Assembly: GCF_000264995.1 (NCBI RefSeq)
Contig: NW_006767443.1
Coordinates: forward strand, 734,170 to 798,169
Direction: 5' to 3'
Source: Punctularia strigosozonata HHB-11173 SS5
Taxonomy: Eukaryota > Basidiomycota > Agaricomycetes > Corticiales > Punctulariaceae
Length of the DNA: 64,000 nucleotides
Positions 1-11,568 of the stretch are shown here, piece by piece. The notes beneath the pieces were generated by a model. It did no database searches and was not told where the DNA came from. It worked only from the letters and a program-made list of their open reading frames with translations. Numbering within the stretch: position 1 is the first letter of the stretch; each line of letters starts with the position of its first letter. The position numbers and the translations under genes are program-made.

Positions 1-1794
1 TGTACGAGAGGTTGAACTTGTCCGCAAGGTCGGCGAGGAGCGCCGAATCGTGCTCTTTCACGGCATCCACGGAGCTGCGTGAGTCGCGTCAGCGTTATAG
101 TTTTCACTCAGAATATAGAAAGAAAACAAAAAAAAAGATGGGGGGAATGGAGCTTACCTGTCGGTCGCGATGCGGTGGTTGACGACGGCCCAGGCCTGCT
201 CCGGCAACGCGTTCGTCTTCACGCCGCCGGAGACGAGGTCGATCGCCTGCGTCGTGCCCGCGAGGCTCTTGAACATCAGATCTTTGAGCAATTCCTCCTC
301 CGCCGCTGCCAGCGCCTTGTCGCACGTCGCGCTCTTTCTAATCGCGCGCTTGAGCCGCTTGGGTATCTCCGGCGCGTGCGCGGCGAGGCACTGCGTGAGG
401 AGGTAGAGCGGCGTGCCGCGCACGAGGTGCGGCGTGTACGGGTTCGCCTCGTACTTGACGAGGAGCTGCGAGAGCGCGCCGATGCTCTGTAGACGTGAAA
501 GACGGACGGGGATCAGGCAATCCGTAGCTGCTGCAGGAGGCGCGGCGAGCGACGTACGGTGTGTTCGGGCGGGATGCTGGAGTGTCCACCGGGCGTGCGG
601 ATCTCGACGCGCACGTCGAGGTAGCCCTTCTCGGCGATGCCCGGGCTGGCGAACACGCCCCCGAACTGCTCGCTGTATCCGCCGCCCTCGTCGACGATCA
701 TCGCGAAGTAATCCTCGCCGAACTTCTCCAGGAGGTAGCTGGCGAGCTTTCCGGCGCCCTGATCGAGGAAGGCCTATGGTGTCGGCGAAAGGAGTGAGGA
801 GGGGCTAGAAGAAGACGTACGCGAGTGCCGCTCACTTCTTCGTCGAAACCGAAGGAGAGCGTGATGGTGCGGGTGGGGGTGAAACCTTGCGAGAGCAGGG
901 TCTCCACGGTGGTCCTGTCGCATGTCAGGCGAGTGAGTGATGACGCAGAGGAAAAAAATAACAGGGCGACGTACAAGATGCCAATGAGACCCGACTTGTC
1001 GTCGGAGCTGCCGCGGCCCCAGATGTTCGAGCCGTCGAAGTAGCCGGAGTAAGGTGGGTGCGTCCACTGGTCAACTGTGGTGGGCTCGACGGGGACAACG
1101 TCTGAAACGCAGGTCAGGAATGATCACGACTATTTCTCAAGACTTGCACACCTTGATGAGCCATGAGCAGGAGCGGCTTGAGTTCCTCCGACGTGCCCTT
1201 CCATGTGTAAACGAGGCCATAGGTGTTCACCTTGACCAGGTCAAGCTTCTCGTGGCTAACAACCGAAGTCAGTGCCCCAGTACAGGCTGTAGAGAACGGC
1301 ACGACTCACACGAGTGGGAAAGCCTCTGCCAAATAGTCGTGGAACGGGCCAAACGCCTCCCAGCGTGGGTCCTCGCCAACCTCATCCATCTTGTCGTAGC
1401 TCTCCGTCGGCACCCGCACTGCGCCGCTCAGCCAGTCGATAGACTTGTTCACGAACGCCTCCGTGCCAATGAGCTGGCTCAGCGTCTCGAACACGTCCGC
1501 GTTCTTCGATGGCACGGTCGCCGGGACTTGCGGGCACAGCTCGGCCGTCGACGCGAGGTCGTGGTGGTGAGGGCGCGCGTGCGGATGTCCCACATCCCGC
1601 GCAGGTTGGCTACCCGAGGCCCAGTGGACGAATCCGGGGTTCGTGCTGCGTAGCAAGAAGATGGAGAGCAGCGCGAACGCGCCGAGGACGCCAAAGGTGC
1701 GTCTGCGGCTCGTCGACGCCGTGGGCGCAGCGGCCGGGGCAGGGCCCTGGTAGAGCGGAATCGCCTTCTCGTCACGGCCTAGGTAGGTGGACAT
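1..1794 (-). CDS. CPS1: Carboxypeptidase S, M20 zinc metallopeptidase (3' end missing)
   Basis: Gly-Xaa carboxypeptidase of the M20 family; in yeast this is a vacuolar di-zinc enzyme delivered through the secretory pathway. The N-terminus (MSTYLGRDEKAIPLYQG) is followed by a basic patch and one membrane segment (VLGAFALLSIFLL), as in a signal anchor. Catalytic motifs appear in order: MAHQ-DVVPVEP, split by an intron at 1151-1102; GRGSSDDK near 1000-1030; FGFDEEVSGT near 825-850, with the Glu-Glu catalytic pair; and RTPGGHSSIPPEHT near 560-600, of the dimerisation lid. Joining the 50-nt intron restores the canonical MAHQDVVPVEP, which supports the model. ATG at 1794 is preferred over the in-frame ATG at 1896 because the shorter start gives the usual cytosolic tail. 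The last exon runs off the window at base 1, so the stop is not seen. Neighbouring DUF6533 gene is divergent. Confidence 0.9.
1102..1151 (-). other. Intron splitting the zinc-ligand motif of the carboxypeptidase
   Basis: This 50-nt GT-AG intron (minus strand, GTGTGCAAG to GTTTCAG) interrupts the codon for the metal-ligand Asp in MAHQ-D-VVPVEP. It is typical in length for the introns of this window and was used to calibrate other splice calls. Confidence 0.85.
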
Positions 1795-2694
1795 GGTGCA
1801 AAGCGAGCAGGGCCGTCGAGTGCTGCGGTTTATATGGTGGGATGACTCTTGCCCAGGCGCGATGGCGAGAGGATTCGGCCGTCGGGAGCTGGCCACATGC
1901 TACGAGATTAGATAGGCAATTGATTCCGGGAGCGTTTGATCGGTTTACCCATCCCTCATCGCAATATCGTTCTAACGAGACCTGCGAAGGATACCTGCAA
2001 GCTATGTAACACATCGGGGACAAGGAAAGGTGAAACGGGAGATGTGTCTTCAAGTCACTGCAACCAACCTCTGACCAGCGCCAACGCGCCTGCCGCCGCC
2101 TGCGAAACTTCTATTGCAATTTATGCTCGTCTTCCGCAATAGTTCATGCCAGTGCAACGTCCTGTTCGCACTCATCACCGCGTCATTCATCGAGGCTAAT
2201 CTTGTCGGCGGGCGCGATTACAACAACAACAATAAAGTGCACCTTGCCCTGTTTGCGGCTCGGGCACATCCATGCGACCCATACCAGTCCGAGCGCTAAT
2301 ACACTTGGCCTCACGCCGGAATACACACCGTAGCCTGGATGTGCCTGCTTCTTTGCGCACGGCGCTCGTTGTCGGGACGAATCCATCAGGGTTGGTTCCC
2401 GGAAGGGCTTTGTGCGGAGGCACGGGACAACTGTCCTGCGGCAACATAGCCTTACCTGGCGATACCTTCGTGTATCGCGGGAGAGGCCAAGCTGATGTCC
2501 GTGCTCGTTACGCTTCCTTTCTGGCGCGCGAACCGGTGAGTACCACCATGTATGGCTCCATTTCACTCCGCGCTGGTTGATGCCAGCTATTGATAGGGAA
2601 CTTCTCACCTCGCTGATGCGGTTTCGTTTATAACGAGCAACCGCTTCATGCAACCACTGCCTATCTAAAGCCAGCATAATACTTACTGTGGAAG
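1795..2694. other. Intergenic region, no gene seen
   Basis: Short overlapping frames on both strands show no family resemblance. The last ~100 bases (about 2590-2694) are similar to the region upstream of DUF6533 copy B (61007-61130, opposite orientation). Copy B has an extra stretch of roughly 60 bases there, so the duplication included the proximal promoter. The region separates two divergent genes and should hold both promoters. Confidence 0.5.
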
Positions 2695-4427
2695 ATGGCG
2701 GTATCAGTGCCCATCAAGGCTGCAGAACAGGCTGATGAAGCCTTGTATGTGGTGTCGATATCAGCTCGCTTCTCGCAAAACTAACTGTATGGCATAGGCT
2801 ATTAGAGCATTGGATCACGATATCCGTGATCGCGTTATTTGCCTACGAATATGGTGCGTGACATATGGTCTTAACAACTACAGAGTCGCGCTTATGGTAT
2901 GATTTCGATGGCCTGTTTGCAGTGATCACACTCAGCGATGAGGTACCCGAAGCGCTATCTTCTGCACAAATTCTGACTGAACACCCTCCGCTCGTCAGAT
3001 CGATCGAGCCTGGAATAAGAGATGGAGTCTCGCTACCGTCTTGTTCTTCTTGAACAGATATTTCTCGATGTTCGAGATATTCTCGGTGGCCATGATATCA
3101 TTCAACCCTGCCTGGTTTAACGCGGTAGGTAGTCATTTCTACGACTATTCATCACCATGTGCGCGCGATTGACCCTGTTCGCGATGTCATAGGTGTCAGT
3201 GGCATACTCTTTTACCAATTTCGCCGGCAGGAAAGCTCACGCCTCTCGCTAGCTGCACGCGCTTCGTCAAGTTTCAAGGCGCCGGCTCTTCGGTAGCTGT
3301 CGGGATCGGCGAAGGTGTGCTACCAAATCGCTCTGTATACCCTGCCTGTGAGCTCACGCCTTACAACGGATAGCGTTGATGATTCTTCGCGTCCACGCAA
3401 TCTATCAGAATCGGCTCGTGGCGATCGTTCTTTCGCTCTGTCTGGCTGGTCAGATCATCCTGCAGAGCGTCGTGGTGTCGCAGGGATCCGGTACGTCTTT
3501 ACCTTGAACGTGCACAGCGCAGCGTGTTCATGAGATTAATATGCGATCGACGAGAAGCTCTCTTCGAGCCGACAGGTGGGTGCGTTCTGGTAACGAAGAC
3601 CTCAGTCTACTGGATCGCACCGCTCGTCACGGAATGCCTGATCTTTATTCTGACGATGTGGCGACTGCGCTTCTACTTCAGCGGAGGGGCATCTATGCCG
3701 TACGTATTGTCCCTTAGTGGCATCCGCGCCTATCGCTGACCATCATCCAGTGCTATGAGATTATTCCTCCGGGTGAGCATGAGCGTTATAACTGAAGGGT
3801 TGATTTCAAGGGGCTTGACTCGCGATCGAGTAGGACGGAGTCGCTTACTTCCTCGTGGTTTTCACGGCGAATCTGATCAACGCCATCGTTTTCCTCGTAA
3901 GCCGCATAACGCAGGCTCTCGCGTATCTCTGCTTACAAGTGCGCTCAGACGGCGCAGCCATCACGCAAGGAGATATTCGCCGCCGTGAGCCAGGTAGTGA
4001 CATCCATAACTGTTTCGAGGTAACCAACCTCTCGTCAATGCCCGTCGATACGAGAGCGACGTCATTCTAAGCAATGGCCCTGATCCCAGATTATACTTGA
4101 ATCTGAAGGGCTTCTACTCTCCGCCCCAAGATGTACCAGACGTCTCTCAGGCGACCGAAAGCGGCCCCATCACCTTTGGGCGACACTCGGAGAAGCAAAA
4201 CGGACAGGATCCGCGAGATTGGCAAACGTTCAACGACTATTATGATCCGTATGCGGCCAACGTCGGTATCGCGTCGGATCCTGGCGAAATTCCACTCACA
4301 ATCATGCGGCATACCCGCTGTTCGGTGAGCGTTTGAGATGCTCCTTCGCTTGTGTGCACTTAGCTTGGCGACTCGATGTAGCATGATCCCGAATCTGACT
4401 CCCCACATACGGGCTGCGTAGTTTGAG
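2695..4427 (+). CDS. DUF6533-domain seven-helix membrane protein, copy A
   Basis: Multi-pass membrane protein of the agaricomycete DUF6533 family; function unknown. Exons were joined by short GT-AG introns. Exon 1 (MAVSVPIKAAEQADEA) splices at about 2751 to LLLEHWITISVIALFAYEY. Then follow ITLSDE joined to IDRAWNKRWSLATVLFFLNRY, the hallmark DUF6533 stretch (acidic residues, W, basic, FxLNRY), ALMILRVHAIYQNRL, WIAPLVTECLIFILTMW and DGVAYFLVVFTANLINAIVF. A hydrophilic C-terminal tail includes SEKQNGQDPRDWQTFNDYY and ends HDPESDSPHTGCVV before TGA at 4425-4427. The order of hydrophobic segments fits the roughly seven helices of the family. A close paralogue lies inverted at 59282-61006 with the same intron pattern. 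The internal intron around 3120-3230 is the least certain. Confidence 0.8.
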
Positions 4428-5252
4428 CCCGCCGCTATCGCCGTGCGTTTATTCCTTCTATGGCCGGTTTGGCCACCGCTGAATAAAAGCAACACCACTT
4501 CACAGGTCGATCGTTTCGGTGACAGCATCACCGTAAACTCCTGGCAGACACGATGGGAGCGCCATGGACCGCCAACCAGGTCTTGAACATGATTGTTGCT
4601 TGCACGTTGCTTGGATGTGTTTCAAGTCTCAAAACAGCTCCACGTCACGAGTGAACAACAACGCAGTGTCTCCGAATTCTGTTCCGCTTCCAGCGTGCCC
4701 GCGCTGATGTTCGGGAAACCGGTGCTGGACACGATGCCGTCCTTCGGCACCTCCACTGAGGACGTGCCCCCTTCGCCGGACGACTTCGCTGTAGATGCAG
4801 TGCCTGCCTTCCGGCCTTACCAGTGCAGCGCACCAATACCGCTCAGCGACCTCGAAGGCGGACGTGAGCGCAGAAGCCGGTTTCGATGACAAGTGGTTCG
4901 ACGAAATGAATGGTTATAGCTAGACAATGGTTTCATGTAATTCATAGTCATACACAACCTTCCAACTTATGTCTAAGGTTATAGCAACTCTGCGACGTAG
5001 ACAGGTTGTCTTCATTGGGCATCAGAGCTTACCGTAATGACATAACACGCCTCAACCGGTACACTACTGGTAGAGAAGTTGCGAGTCGGCATGGTTTGCC
5101 ATTGGTGTCAAAATGATATTAATTTCAATGATCTAATCGGGTTGATGTGTATGCTGAGATCTATTGGCAGGGCGCGGTGGATGGATTCGGTGAACAATAC
5201 TGGACGGTATCTTCGTCATGAGCATTCAGGATGCACTCCGATAGGCCTTGGA
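4428..5252. other. Intergenic region with one unrecognised reading frame
   Basis: A plus-strand frame at 4593-4889 (98 codons) contains PSFGTSTEDVPPSPDDFAVDA and PYQCSAPIPLSDLEGG. An overlapping frame ends DDKWFDEMNGYS with TAG near 4923. This has some coding flavour but no start, splice model or family I recognise. It may be a remnant. The rest up to the GatA stop is AT-richer and looks non-coding. Confidence 0.3.
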
Positions 5253-7120
5253 TTAACACATCGTCTGTTCCACCATTTTTCCGACATACCACAGCATCTT
5301 CTCGCACCCCCACTGTCCCACAATGCTCACGCCCACCGGCCAACCGTCGTCGCCCTCGCCAGCGGGCACGCTGAGAGCTGGAAGCCCCGCGAGCGACGCC
5401 GGTACGGTGAGCACGTCCTGTACGTAAGCGTCCAGCGCATCGGCCGACCCCGATGCACCGCCTGCCCTTTGTAAGGGAGGCGCCGTTCGAATCGCAGAAG
5501 GATGGATCAAGACATCGACTTTGTCCGCGGTATCGGCCGTTTCTCCCGTCCAAGTAAGAGCGTTGGGCACGGTGAAGACACGGTCGAAATCGTGTTTGAT
5601 CAACTGCCGCACGCGTTGGGCTTGAAGGAAGTAGTTATCGAAGGCGCTGCCAAGGTGACGAAATTCAGGGCCGATCGGCCATAAAGTCAATGAATCATGA
5701 CATACTCGGCGGTTAGAGCGTATGTGCCAAGTAGAATGCGTTTCTTCACTTCCGATCCGAACCCTTTAGTGCGTGTATGGGCGTAAACCCTCGAGGTCTT
5801 CGTAATATCACTCCCTGGAGGCGGGATCACGCGTAGACCTGATTAAACACACGTGAGTGCATGATCGTCGGACACGACCCAGTACAAGGGCTCACCATAC
5901 TGCACTCCATCGTACCTTGCCAGATTACTGCTCGCCTCCGCACTCGCGATGACATAGTATGCACTGAGAGCATAAGCAGTGGAAGGTAGCGACACCGGGA
6001 CGATCTCGGCGCCCTGCTCTGCTAACGCTTGGAGAACCCGTCGCACGGGCGACACTACCGACTGAGAGAGCTCGGAGGGGAAGTATTCCTGTGGGATGCC
6101 GATGCGGAGGCCGTGGGCAGGCGTTGGCAGGTCCGAATGAGGCGACATAGTTCGCATCCTGCGATCACAAAACGCGGAGGCACTGCCCCGGGTGCGCATT
6201 GGCAAGGACGTGGGGTCTCCGTGGTCATGACAATTCATGATATCTACGGCAAAGGATGCGATCATTAGCGGACAATCTTTGAAGCCCCACTATATAAACT
6301 GTACCAAAGGTCCGTTCTACTTCAGATATGTTTTTGGCGAGTATACCCACACAGTCCAAGCTATCTGCATACGATACGACGCCTCGTCTATAATATGAAT
6401 CGTCAGCATGAGAATACGCAAGTCGGTAGAATACGCACCTGCTTATTAGGCCATAAGACGGCTTGAACCCAACGACGCCGCAGTAAGAAGCCGGTAAACG
6501 GACAGAACCGCCGGTATCCGTTCCTAGTGCACTATCCTTCAGCTGGCGTCAGACACTGTCGCCAGACGGTCTTATGGGAAGCTTACACATCACACATTCC
6601 CGCACGAACGGCAGCGGCACTACCTCCAGAGCTTCCGCCAGCTGATCTGGGTTCAACGCCGGTCTGGCGATGTTCAGAACCGAGTTTGTACGGGTTGACG
6701 ACGGGTCCGTGCGTTGAATGCACGTTTAGCGAGCTGCATCACCCTTGAGCACGAGGGTTGTATGACTGGGGTAAGATGAACGCACCCCATACCGAACTCG
6801 TCGCAGTTAGTCTTCCCGATGATGTGGGCGCCTTGCTCGCGCAGCAACCGGACGCACGTCGCCTCATATGGAGAGACAAAGTCGGCAAGCATGGCAGAGG
6901 AGCACGTCGTAGGCATTGACGCGGTACAGATGTTGTCCTTGACCGCGACGACAACTCCACCTCGATTCTCGTCTTCGGTCGGTTCCGCGACGTGGACCAT
7001 GGCGTTCACGACGCCATTGAATTTTTGGATGGCTGTCCGATGTCCGGAAGGCCTGATAGGATAATGCCTTGAGCCATGTAGAAGGGGCCGAAGCTTGGCT
7101 ACGCGCAGCGACCTCCGCAT
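5253..7120 (-). CDS. GATA: Glutamyl-tRNA(Gln) amidotransferase subunit A, mitochondrial
   Basis: Amidase-signature enzyme that, with GatB and a third subunit, converts Glu-tRNA(Gln) to Gln-tRNA(Gln) in mitochondria by releasing ammonia from glutamine. The Ser-cisSer-Lys triad is visible: Lys in [10 protein letters not shown], the cis-Ser in the glycine/serine stretch [16 protein letters not shown] near 6600-6650, and the nucleophile Ser in [27 protein letters not shown] near 6470-6530. Further conserved pieces are [25 protein letters not shown] and a C-terminal [16 protein letters not shown] plus [17 protein letters not shown]. The start at 7120 gives a basic N-terminus ([16 protein letters not shown]) suited to mitochondrial import. 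Stop TAA is at 5255-5253. Several short introns interrupt it. It is transcribed away from ARP2, with only 80 bases between the two start codons. Confidence 0.92.
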
Positions 7121-7200
7121 TTACGAGGCAGCGGTCGTGGCGGGACGCAACGCGCGAGTGACTTCATCTTGTGTTCTGCCGTGATCGACCAGCGTCGAAG
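7121..7200. promoter_or_regulatory. Bidirectional promoter region between GatA and ARP2
   Basis: The start codons of GatA (minus) and ARP2 (plus) face away from each other with 80 bases between them. Both 5' leaders and core promoters must fit here or overlap the genes. No clear TATA box is visible. The shared-promoter reading is inferred from spacing alone. Confidence 0.55.
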
Positions 7201-8766
7201 ATGGATCCAACAAAGCCGCTCGTCGTCGACAACGGTACCGGTGTATGCTATATGAAATCCATGGACAAAGTGTCTCTATGCTGATTGACACTCGAAGTTC
7301 GTCAAAGTGGGCTACGCCGGCTCCAACTTCCCCGAGCATGGTGCGCAGCTATCTCCATCAACTGCCCATCGCATTGGCTAAGCGCGGTTCATGGTGAACC
7401 ACAGTATTCCCATCGCTGGTTGGTCGCCCCATCTTGCGCGCGGAGGAGCGTGTCGGGAGCGCCGTGATCAAGGACATCATGGTCGGCGACGAGGCTGCCG
7501 AGAACCGCAACTACCTCCAGGTTACGCAGCCGATGGAGCATGGCATCGTTCGCAACTGGGAGGACATGAAGCATCTGTGGGACTACACTTTCTACGAGAA
7601 GCTTAAGGTGGACCCTGCAGGCAAGAAGGTTCTGTTGACGGAGCCGCCGATGAACCCCAAGGTTAACCGGCAACGCATGTGTCAAGTCATGTTCGAGGAA
7701 TACGGATTCCAGGGAGTTTACGTCGCGATCCAGGCCGTGCTCACCCTCTACGCGCAAGGTGCGTTCGTCCATGTCATATCATGTAATGCGATCGTCTTAT
7801 TGTGCCCCCAGGTCTGACGACTGGTGTTGTGGTCGACTCCGGTGATGGCGTGACACACATTGTCCCCGTATACGACGGGTTCGCATTACCCCATTTGACT
7901 CGTCGTCTGGATATCGCCGGTCGAGATGTTACTCGATACTTGATTAAACTTCTCCTTATGCGAGGATACGCCTTCAATCGAACCGCCGACTTCGAAACGG
8001 TACGAGAGATCAAGGAAAAACTCTGCTATGTCAGGTGCGCTCCAAGTGCCCTTCAAGTGTGATCATCTGTCTGATCAATGCCGCCAGCTATGACCTTGAC
8101 CTCGACACTCGCCTGTCGGAAGAGACAACGGTGCTGGTCGAGAGTTATACGGTATGTTGTCACTTCTCCTTGCAGCCCTTTCATCTATCTGAGGCTTTTC
8201 CAGCTTCCCGATGGCCGGACAATCAAAGTCGGCTCAGAGCGCTTTGAGGCCCCTGAATGCATGTTCCAACCCCACCTTGTGGACATTGAACAACCGGGTG
8301 TGGCAGGTATGCGCATTCTCCACATGCCAATGCAATAGCCAATCACTGACATTTGGTCCGTTCAGAAATGCTCTTCCAAACCATCCAGGCGGCAGCCGTC
8401 GACATTCGCTCCGAGCTTTACAAACACATCGTTCTCTCCGGTGGTTCGAGCATGTATCCCGGTCTGCCCAGTCGACTTGAGAAAGAGATGAAGCAACTCT
8501 ACCTGACTCGGGTACTAAACGGGAACCCCGAGCGGCTAAAAGTGAGATTCTGTCTGCATCTAGTCATCGTTCACTGACGTGACCCCCACGAACAGAACTT
8601 CAAGATCCGCATCGAAGACCCGCCGCGTCGGAAGCACATGGTCTTCCTCGGCGGCGCCGTCCTCGCCGACATCATGAAGAATCGTGAGGAATTCTGGATT
8701 TCCCGCGAAGAATGGTACGAACAGGGCGCGCGGGCACTGGATAAGCTGGGACGCGGCGAGAGCTAG
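7201..8766 (+). CDS. ARP2: Actin-related protein 2 (Arp2/3 complex)
   Basis: Actin-fold subunit of the Arp2/3 complex, which nucleates branched actin at cortical patches and endocytic sites. Exon 1 ([14 protein letters not shown]) splices over a 55-nt intron at 7243-7297 to [14 protein letters not shown], the phosphate-1 loop. Later motifs are [75 protein letters not shown] (phosphate-2 loop), [20 protein letters not shown] and [19 protein letters not shown]. The C-terminus [15 protein letters not shown] and [17 protein letters not shown] matches Arp2, not conventional actin or Arp3. The length (about 390 residues) is usual for Arp2. At least five introns are needed, and reading resumes in frame at each. 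Stop TAG is at 8764-8766. Confidence 0.95.
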
Positions 8767-10018
8767 ATGCATCGTGCGAGAAGTAGGGTTACTTATACGT
8801 ATCGTTGGAAGAGGTGTGCGGTGCTGAGTCTGCAATGTAATGTACGATGGAACACTTGTCAGCACCCTGTGAGATGTCCGAGTCCGCATTGGGTGAACGG
8901 CATCCACGGTACATATGTATCGCTTTACCAGCTTCCATTGTTGAGCGAGCAATAGTTTAACAAGAGCACAAGGACACTTATGCTACAGTCGGTAGTCGTT
9001 ACACAAACTACAATGCTTTGCGAAGTCCTTGCATTGATTACGGCGGTTCTGGATTTGGGTAGTTCTATGACGATCTTTGTTGGACAAAAATACAACAAAC
9101 ATTAAGCCCGATGCCATTCTGTTACAGCCACTGTGTAGTGCTGAGACAGGGCTAGGCCTATCCAATGTATTTAGTGTGCGAGAACTGAGGCAAAATCAGA
9201 GGCTGCCGGAATGGGAGGTAGATTGGATGTAGTAAGGATATGTTATGATGGAACTCGTAGCTAAAACGGGGCGAAAGCGAATGCTAATTGGGATTGCTGC
9301 TCCTCGGAACTACGTACGATGGGCCCTTTATATCCCTACGTGTCCGCTGCGTTCACCCAATCCTGCTTCACCGATCACATTGCGTATCTTGGAATCCGTC
9401 GTGCACCAATCCGCGAGCACCTCGTATTGCGCCAGGGCCGGAGAGTAGGGCGTGGAATGTTGTCAAAGCTGCCGGGAAGCTCTTGCTCGTTGCCGAGGGT
9501 TGTAGTGATCAAAACCGAATGCTCGAGCCCGCGATGATCGAGGTGTTGTCGCGGTCGCTGTGATGCCCAGGTGCGTGCCGGAGTTGCCGCGGTTGTCATG
9601 CCATGAGGGCGTCAGGAACGTGGTGACGTCGTAGGATCAAGCAGTGCGTGTTGCAAGCACGTCGGCGGCCGTCGAGAGGGTGATGGTGGTGGTGGTTGAA
9701 AGCGGCGACAGCAGTGGCGATGTAACGGGTGGTTTGGGGCATAGATAGTGTGGGCAATGAGGCGACAGGTCCAACGAGACACGAGATAAAAACCTTGGAA
9801 GCCCAATGACAGAACAACACTCGTGTCTGGCCACTGCAGCTTCCTAAGGTTCTGGGCCCCTTTGACTCAATGTGCTCACATTGGTTGTCAGGACGGCCCA
9901 GTCTCGGCCTAGTGGCTTGGTGGTGGGGAGAGGAAAGCGACGGCCACGCGATAACGAAGCGGCATACTTGTTTGTGGCAGTGCAGACGTCGGCGGGCGTG
10001 TTCACGTTGGGCGCGCCA
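8767..10018. other. Intergenic region, possible degraded minus-strand coding
   Basis: No intact gene is seen. On the minus strand at about 9370-9745 three frames carry protein-like pieces (MPQTTRYIATAVAAF; NRGNSGTHLGITATATT; YEVLADWCTTDSKIRNVIGE) that cannot be joined cleanly by plausible introns. This could be a decayed gene for a small secreted protein. I do not recognise the family. Bases 8767-9240 are probably the ARP2 3' region. Confidence 0.3.
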
Positions 10019-10404
10019 CAACTGCCTGAAACTTCCGGGAAGTTCTGCTAACTTTGGCTAAGTCTGTGTAACTTCATGAACATACATCCAGGTATGGCGA
10101 CACTCACGTACATTGCTGGACCTTCAGATACTTACCTGAAGGTATGTCTATGTGCATGTAACTCCATGACCTGCTTCAAAGTTCGTCGTACTTTGGCTAG
10201 ACTTGCATGGAATTTGACCAACTTTCTGGGAGTTGCTCGTACTTCAATGGAGCTTCATCGTAGTCCATGAGACTTTGACAAACTTTGTGGGACTTTGTCC
10301 AAAGTACCTCTCAGGAGGTGGCTGTACTTCCATGTAACTTTGCAAAACTTTCACAAAGTTTGTACAACTTTGGCTCCAAGTTTTACGAAGTTTGACAAAC
10401 TCTG
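10019..10404. repeat. Degenerate AACTTTG/CAAAGTT short-motif array
   Basis: Over nearly 400 bases the words ACTTTG, CAAACTTTG, AACTTC and CAAAGTT recur every 10-25 bases on both strands, with diverged spacers such as ACTTGCATGGAA or ACTTCCATG. No long ORF crosses the block. The array fades by 10404, with a single late echo near 10930. It resembles the non-coding part of an old transposable element or a diverged minisatellite. Confidence 0.6.
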
Positions 10405-10477
10405 GTGGTCATTGTTCTGTTCAAATTTGACAGATTTGATGAACTTCTGGATCTGAAGGCAAGAGCAATAATTCCCT

Positions 10478-10640
10478 AATATATGATCCTCAGTCAAAGT
10501 ATAAGGGAAAAGATGGGGTTACGCATGTAGTACCTAATATATGACTACAGAGGCATCATAAGTAAGTTAGGACATAAGGGACATGAAGGAACATGGCAGA
10601 CTCACTCCTCAGTCAAAGTTAAGGGAAAAGACTGAGGAGA
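10478..10640 (+). repeat. Two diverged direct repeats
   Basis: CCTAATATATGA occurs near 10478 and again near 10533. CAGTCAAAGT followed by AAGGGAAAAG occurs near 10492 and near 10611. The units are diverged copies of one sequence about 120 bases apart, in a non-coding stretch. Confidence 0.55.
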
Positions 10641-11568
10641 TGCAGAGGGAGAGCTCCTGGTATATGTGAGGGAGCTCGAGGGAAGCATTTCCACAAAGGG
10701 AACAGAAGAATGTGCCTAAAGTGGTAATATCAATCAGGAAAGATATAAGATTGCAAGGAAGAACACAAGAATAGAACAGGTGAGAGAATATGTACATAAT
10801 AGGTAATGAGCATGTGATATTTCCATATATATATATACGATATACAAAGTTCAACAAGATTATCATCCTCTTGGGGACTTGCCAGAACTTGGTGACATTT
10901 GTCAAACTCCCCCATTGAATCCCACTAACTTTGTCAAAGTTCCTTACCATTACCTATTCCCAACGGCACATCCCACCTCTTCCTCCTCCTTGATTCTACC
11001 CAACTTATCTAGCAATATCACCGATGCCCAACTCTACCTGAGCATGGTGTTTGCACAGTAGATTCATGTAACTGCCCATCATGGCGGTTTGTGAGGGTGT
11101 TATCAGGGCAAGACAAGCTATGCCATACAGTATGTGGTTCCTTATCACCCATGTTGCCCCGCCATTGACCATCGTAGCATCCTAACATCATCGAAGAGCT
11201 TGTCACTGCAATCACTCCTGGCTTCAGCATACACCACTCTACCAATCTATCATGGACCGTCAGTGACCATGAGGGACTTTAGCATCTCATGGGTGTGGGG
11301 GATTCTATGCAGTGATTTCATTCTTTTCATCTTTCCAGGAGCTGATACAATCTGGGACAATGAAATATAGGGCCCAAATACTTGTTGTATGTGCACCGGG
11401 CCATGATCAGCACATGGAATTATACGTAGGTCTGTAATCAAACCCACCCCCAATCTTCCTCGGCTAATTATAGGTAGCATTCTACCCGCTGCATCTCCAC
11501 GGACCCATATAGCACCGGTGACTCAAGCACCCCCTATTACCGCCTTTAGTACTACCCCGCCAGTACAT
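10641..11568. other. Gene-poor AT-rich stretch
   Basis: No gene is recognised. The stretch contains a TATATATATA tract near 10830 and a few short frames without coding character. It forms part of the repeat island from 9 to 21 kb. Confidence 0.5.

Noticed and set aside
9596-10021. 141-codon minus frame as an intact gene
   Set aside because: Protein-like signal switches among frames and ends abruptly in the repeat array; recorded only as possible degraded coding.
10019-10404. CRISPR-like spaced repeats
   Set aside because: Motifs are short, vary in sequence and strand, and have irregular spacing; the host is eukaryotic.
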